Source of the DNA: DASTYK01 sp964384585
GTDB taxonomy: Bacteria; Gemmatimonadota; Gemmatimonadetes; Longimicrobiales; RSA9
DNA: 25,809 nt
NCBI GenBank assembly: GCA_964384585.1
Contig: CAYLME010000034.1
Coordinates: 1 to 25,809, forward strand
Direction of reading: 5' to 3'
Shown here: one piece after another, positions 23,304 to 25,809 of the stretch
Position numbering within the stretch: the stretch's first letter is position 1
Layout of the letters: the number at the start of each line of letters is the position of its first letter
The notes under the pieces: generated by a model
Seen by the model: only the letters and a program-made list of their open reading frames with translations
Database searches by the model: none
What the model was told of the DNA's origin: nothing
Position numbers and translations under genes: made by a program

Positions 23304-25796
23304 ATGACGCTTGCGCGAACACTGCTCGAGCCGCCAGACAAGAGCGCTGCCGGCAGGCGATTGAGCCTGACACGACTGCAGGAGAGCGGCGCGCGCCGGG
23401 CATCGGCGATACTACGACGCTACGGCGGCGTCATCGTCGCCGACAGCGTGGGGACTGGCAAGACATATGTTGCGCTGCGCCTCGTGGCCACTGCGATCGA
23501 CCATGGACGCGAGGTCGTCATCATCGTGCCGGCCTCGCTGCGACAGAAATGGCGAGCGGCTCTCGCATCCGCAGGTGTTGACGCAATCGCGGAGCGTGGC
23601 GCAGGGATGCGTGCCACGACGCGGGTCGTCCTGACGTCGCATGCGCTCGTGCGGCGGTTGGGAGTGCAGCGCGATGATCGCCAACGCCTCATCGTGATCG
23701 ATGAAGCGCATCAGTTCCGTAATCCGCGGACCGCCCGGTATCGTGCCCTCGCCCACCTCACGGCGCACGCGCACGTCGTCCTGCTGACGGCAACACCAAT
23801 CAACAACCGGCCTGCCGATCTGTACTGGCTGCTCCGACTCTTCCTGGGGGATGGTGCGCTCGCCAGTGCGGGCGTGCCGGACCTGAGGGCCGCGCTACTC
23901 CAGCGCGATGCTGCCGACGACGTGCTGATCCGCCGTGCGGTCCAGACAATCGTTGTTCGGCGGACACGTGGAGACCACGTGGCATCGAACGGCACGGGCA
24001 TCGAAGGATTGCGTTTTCCGCGACGGCATCCGCCGCGGCCCGTTCCCTACGAACCGGATGCAGCAGAACTCGCTTTGCTGACAGACGTCGAGCGCATCCT
24101 GCCGCAGTTGCGGTTGTCGGCGTTCGATGTGCCTTCGCGGCATCGTCAGACAACGCAACGGGCGACGGCAATGCTGATCCGCTATGGCCTGCTGAAGCGC
24201 GTCGAGTCGAGCACCGCCGCATTTCGTGCGTCATTGCTACGGCTGCTGCGATTCCTCGACGCGTTCGCAGATGCGGTCTCGTGCGGTGGTTACGTACGCG
24301 CCGTCGATGTGCGCGTCGGCGACCCGCTGCAACTCTCACTCTCCGGCCTGGTCGTGCGACCGCTGCCGCGCAATGCCGACGGGGCAATGCTGCAGGATGA
24401 CGTGACGCACGACCGCGAGCTGGTTCATGCGCTGCTCACTTCACTCCCAACGTACGGCTCCGCCAAGATGCGAGCGCTCGCCGACCTGCTGGACAGCCTC
24501 GGCAACAGCAGGCGCGTCATCTTCACCGAGTACGCCGAGACGGCCGAGGCACTGTTTGCGACGCTGCCCCTGGCAGGCACTGCCCTGCTCCACGGCACGC
24601 GCGCTGCGCTCGCCAGCGGAACCGCCAACCGACGTGCCGTGCTCGAAGGCTTTGCACCGATCGCATCCGGCGCGACGACCCCGCTGCCGCACACGCATAT
24701 AGACACGTTGATCGCAACTGACGTGCTGGCGGAAGGCATGGACCTGCAGGACGCCAACCACTGCATCAGTTACGACCTGCCCTGGAATCCCGTGCGACTG
24801 ATGCAGCGCGCGGGACGGATCGACCGATTGGGATCACCGCACTCCGACGTATTCGTCTGGTACTTCGAGCCCCGCCACGAAGTCGAGCGCTGGCTCGGCC
24901 TGATGCGACGCCTCGGTGTGAAGCTCAGAACGATATCCACCGCGATCGGTGCAGAGCACGGTGCGGTCGGAGGCGCTGCGGAGAGTCTGCCTCAGCCAAT
25001 CGACGATCATGCGAGCGATGATCCGGATCCGGACGGGCTGCGAAAGCTGCGCGATGTGCTCGCTCGCGTGGCGACGCAGAGTGATGAACGGCCGGACGTC
25101 GCATTGCAAAACGACACATCCGGTCCCGTCGGCGCAGTGGTAGCCCTGAGGGGTGCTGACTTCTGCAGCCTGTTCGATGGTGCTGCTGCCGGGCGGGGAG
25201 ACGGTGCGCCCGAGGCAGATCGCATTCTGTTCACCCGGTGTGAGTGCGACGACGATGCATGGGTGGAAGCGATCGCGCTGGAAAGGGTGACCAACGACGG
25301 CCGGCGGATCCTCGGCCAACACCATGTCGAACGCACGCTCTGTCGATTAGGCGAACTGCTATTGATAGGAAGCTGGCTGCCGGTCGCGGACGCGCAGCGA
25401 CGCCTCCGTGAAGCGATCGAGCGCGCGACCGTCGATGATCCGGCATCAGGCGGCGGACCTGTCGAACGCGAGGTGGCGGACACGGTTCGCGCCGCGCTCG
25501 TCAGGATCGGAGCAACCGCATCACCAGCACTGTATGAACGGGCCGACCGGATTCTCCAGCAACTACAGGCCGGTGCGCCTGTCGCGGTCGCAGCGAAACT
25601 CGCCCGTGTCGCGGGGCCCCGCAGTCAGGCCGGTGTGGCGGAGTTGCTCGACAGGATCGAGGCGTTATTGCGGCCGGCTGACGCGCGCGGATGCCGAAGG
25701 TCCGGCGCCACGCTGCTCGTCTGCGCATCAGACGCCACGGTACTCCCCCAAGTTGACCATGACCCGGCTCCGTTGCTATATTTGGAGGTTCCATAA
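23304..25796 (+). CDS. SNF2/RapA-like helicase-ATPase
   Basis: An 830-residue superfamily 2 DNA translocase of the SNF2 type closest to RapA/HepA. Motifs in order: Q-like LTRLQESG, Walker A ADSVGTGKT (K53), DEAH (133-136), LLTATPINN (motif III), then after an insert with the RapA-like LLKRVESSTAAF, motif V ATDVLAEGMDLQ, and motif VI QRAGRIDRLGS (501-511, with R505 and R508). It should hydrolyse ATP and move along double-stranded DNA. Residues about 560-830 are an acidic, helix-rich region that I do not recognise, with no nuclease motif visible. It is the third gene of the operon, 20 bases after the PLD-like gene. The TAA is 13 bases before the window edge; a GGAGG just before the stop could serve a further gene downstream. 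Confidence 0.92.
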   Translation: MTLARTLLEPPDKSAAGRRLSLTRLQESGARRASAILRRYGGVIVADSVGTGKTYVALRLVATAIDHGREVVIIVPASLRQKWRAALASAGVDAIAERGAGMRATTRVVLTSHALVRRLGVQRDDRQRLIVIDEAHQFRNPRTARYRALAHLTAHAHVVLLTATPINNRPADLYWLLRLFLGDGALASAGVPDLRAALLQRDAADDVLIRRAVQTIVVRRTRGDHVASNGTGIEGLRFPRRHPPRPVPYEPDAAELALLTDVERILPQLRLSAFDVPSRHRQTTQRATAMLIRYGLLKRVESSTAAFRASLLRLLRFLDAFADAVSCGGYVRAVDVRVGDPLQLSLSGLVVRPLPRNADGAMLQDDVTHDRELVHALLTSLPTYGSAKMRALADLLDSLGNSRRVIFTEYAETAEALFATLPLAGTALLHGTRAALASGTANRRAVLEGFAPIASGATTPLPHTHIDTLIATDVLAEGMDLQDANHCISYDLPWNPVRLMQRAGRIDRLGSPHSDVFVWYFEPRHEVERWLGLMRRLGVKLRTISTAIGAEHGAVGGAAESLPQPIDDHASDDPDPDGLRKLRDVLARVATQSDERPDVALQNDTSGPVGAVVALRGADFCSLFDGAAAGRGDGAPEADRILFTRCECDDDAWVEAIALERVTNDGRRILGQHHVERTLCRLGELLLIGSWLPVADAQRRLREAIERATVDDPASGGGPVEREVADTVRAALVRIGATASPALYERADRILQQLQAGAPVAVAAKLARVAGPRSQAGVAELLDRIEALLRPADARGCRRSGATLLVCASDATVLPQVDHDPAPLLYLEVP

Positions 25797-25809
25797 TTCC
25801 CGCGTAGCT

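Noticed and set aside
19526..25796. A straightforward call of DISARM or BREX
   Set aside because: Neither drmA/drmB nor pglZ/brxC is in the window, gene order differs, and the PLD-like protein lacks its catalytic motif. Genes beyond the right edge could change this.

Overview
The window is 25.8 kb of GC-rich bacterial chromosome with compact, mostly housekeeping gene content, one lower-GC insert, and a three-gene DNA-modification/helicase operon at the right end. The mix suggests a member of the Gemmatimonadota or a neighbouring high-GC phylum: a long-form IspH, a 6-bladed beta-propeller lipoprotein, a BTAD/AAA/TPR regulator without a C-terminal DNA-binding domain, and a SufU-type scaffold. 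That assignment is an inference from gene flavour and base composition; there is no rRNA or other phylogenetic marker here.

Layout. 1-1014: C-terminal part of an oligopeptidase B-like serine peptidase, cut by the window edge. 1238-4394: ispH (isoprenoid synthesis) followed by two tandem exported L,D-transpeptidases. 4526-6210: a rhodanese-type sulfurtransferase, a SufU-like Fe-S scaffold 3 bases downstream, and a small helical protein. 6391-8040: an M49-like zinc peptidase lipoprotein, ending against a perfect hairpin shared with a convergent 77-residue membrane peptide gene. 8429-10318 (minus): a LuxR-type HTH protein, a small secreted peptide and a beta-propeller lipoprotein. 10601-13017 (minus): an acuB-acuC-acuA-like operon (CBS-ACT sensor, class I deacetylase, GNAT acetyltransferase), the toolkit for reversible lysine acetylation known from acetyl-CoA synthetase control. 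13243-14001: a divergent AraC-type regulator.

13998-18454 (minus) is a lower-GC block (about 53% in a sampled 60-base line against about 70% in a sampled line of the left part). It holds an HD-GYP cyclic-di-GMP phosphodiesterase and a 1015-residue BTAD/AAA/TPR regulator, and is probably acquired DNA. Thymidine kinase (18855-19463) follows, apparently from a leaderless transcript.

19526-25796 is the most interesting part: a tightly packed operon of a large Eco57I-type N6-adenine methyltransferase, a small phospholipase-D-like protein with no possible HKD catalytic motif, and a RapA/HepA-like SNF2 helicase. All three parts recall defence systems such as class 1 DISARM, Dpd, BREX and ISP-type restriction enzymes. 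The gene order, the missing catalytic residues, and the lack of any recognisable nuclease in the operon match none of them as I know them. The helicase ends 13 bases before the window edge, so the system may continue downstream.
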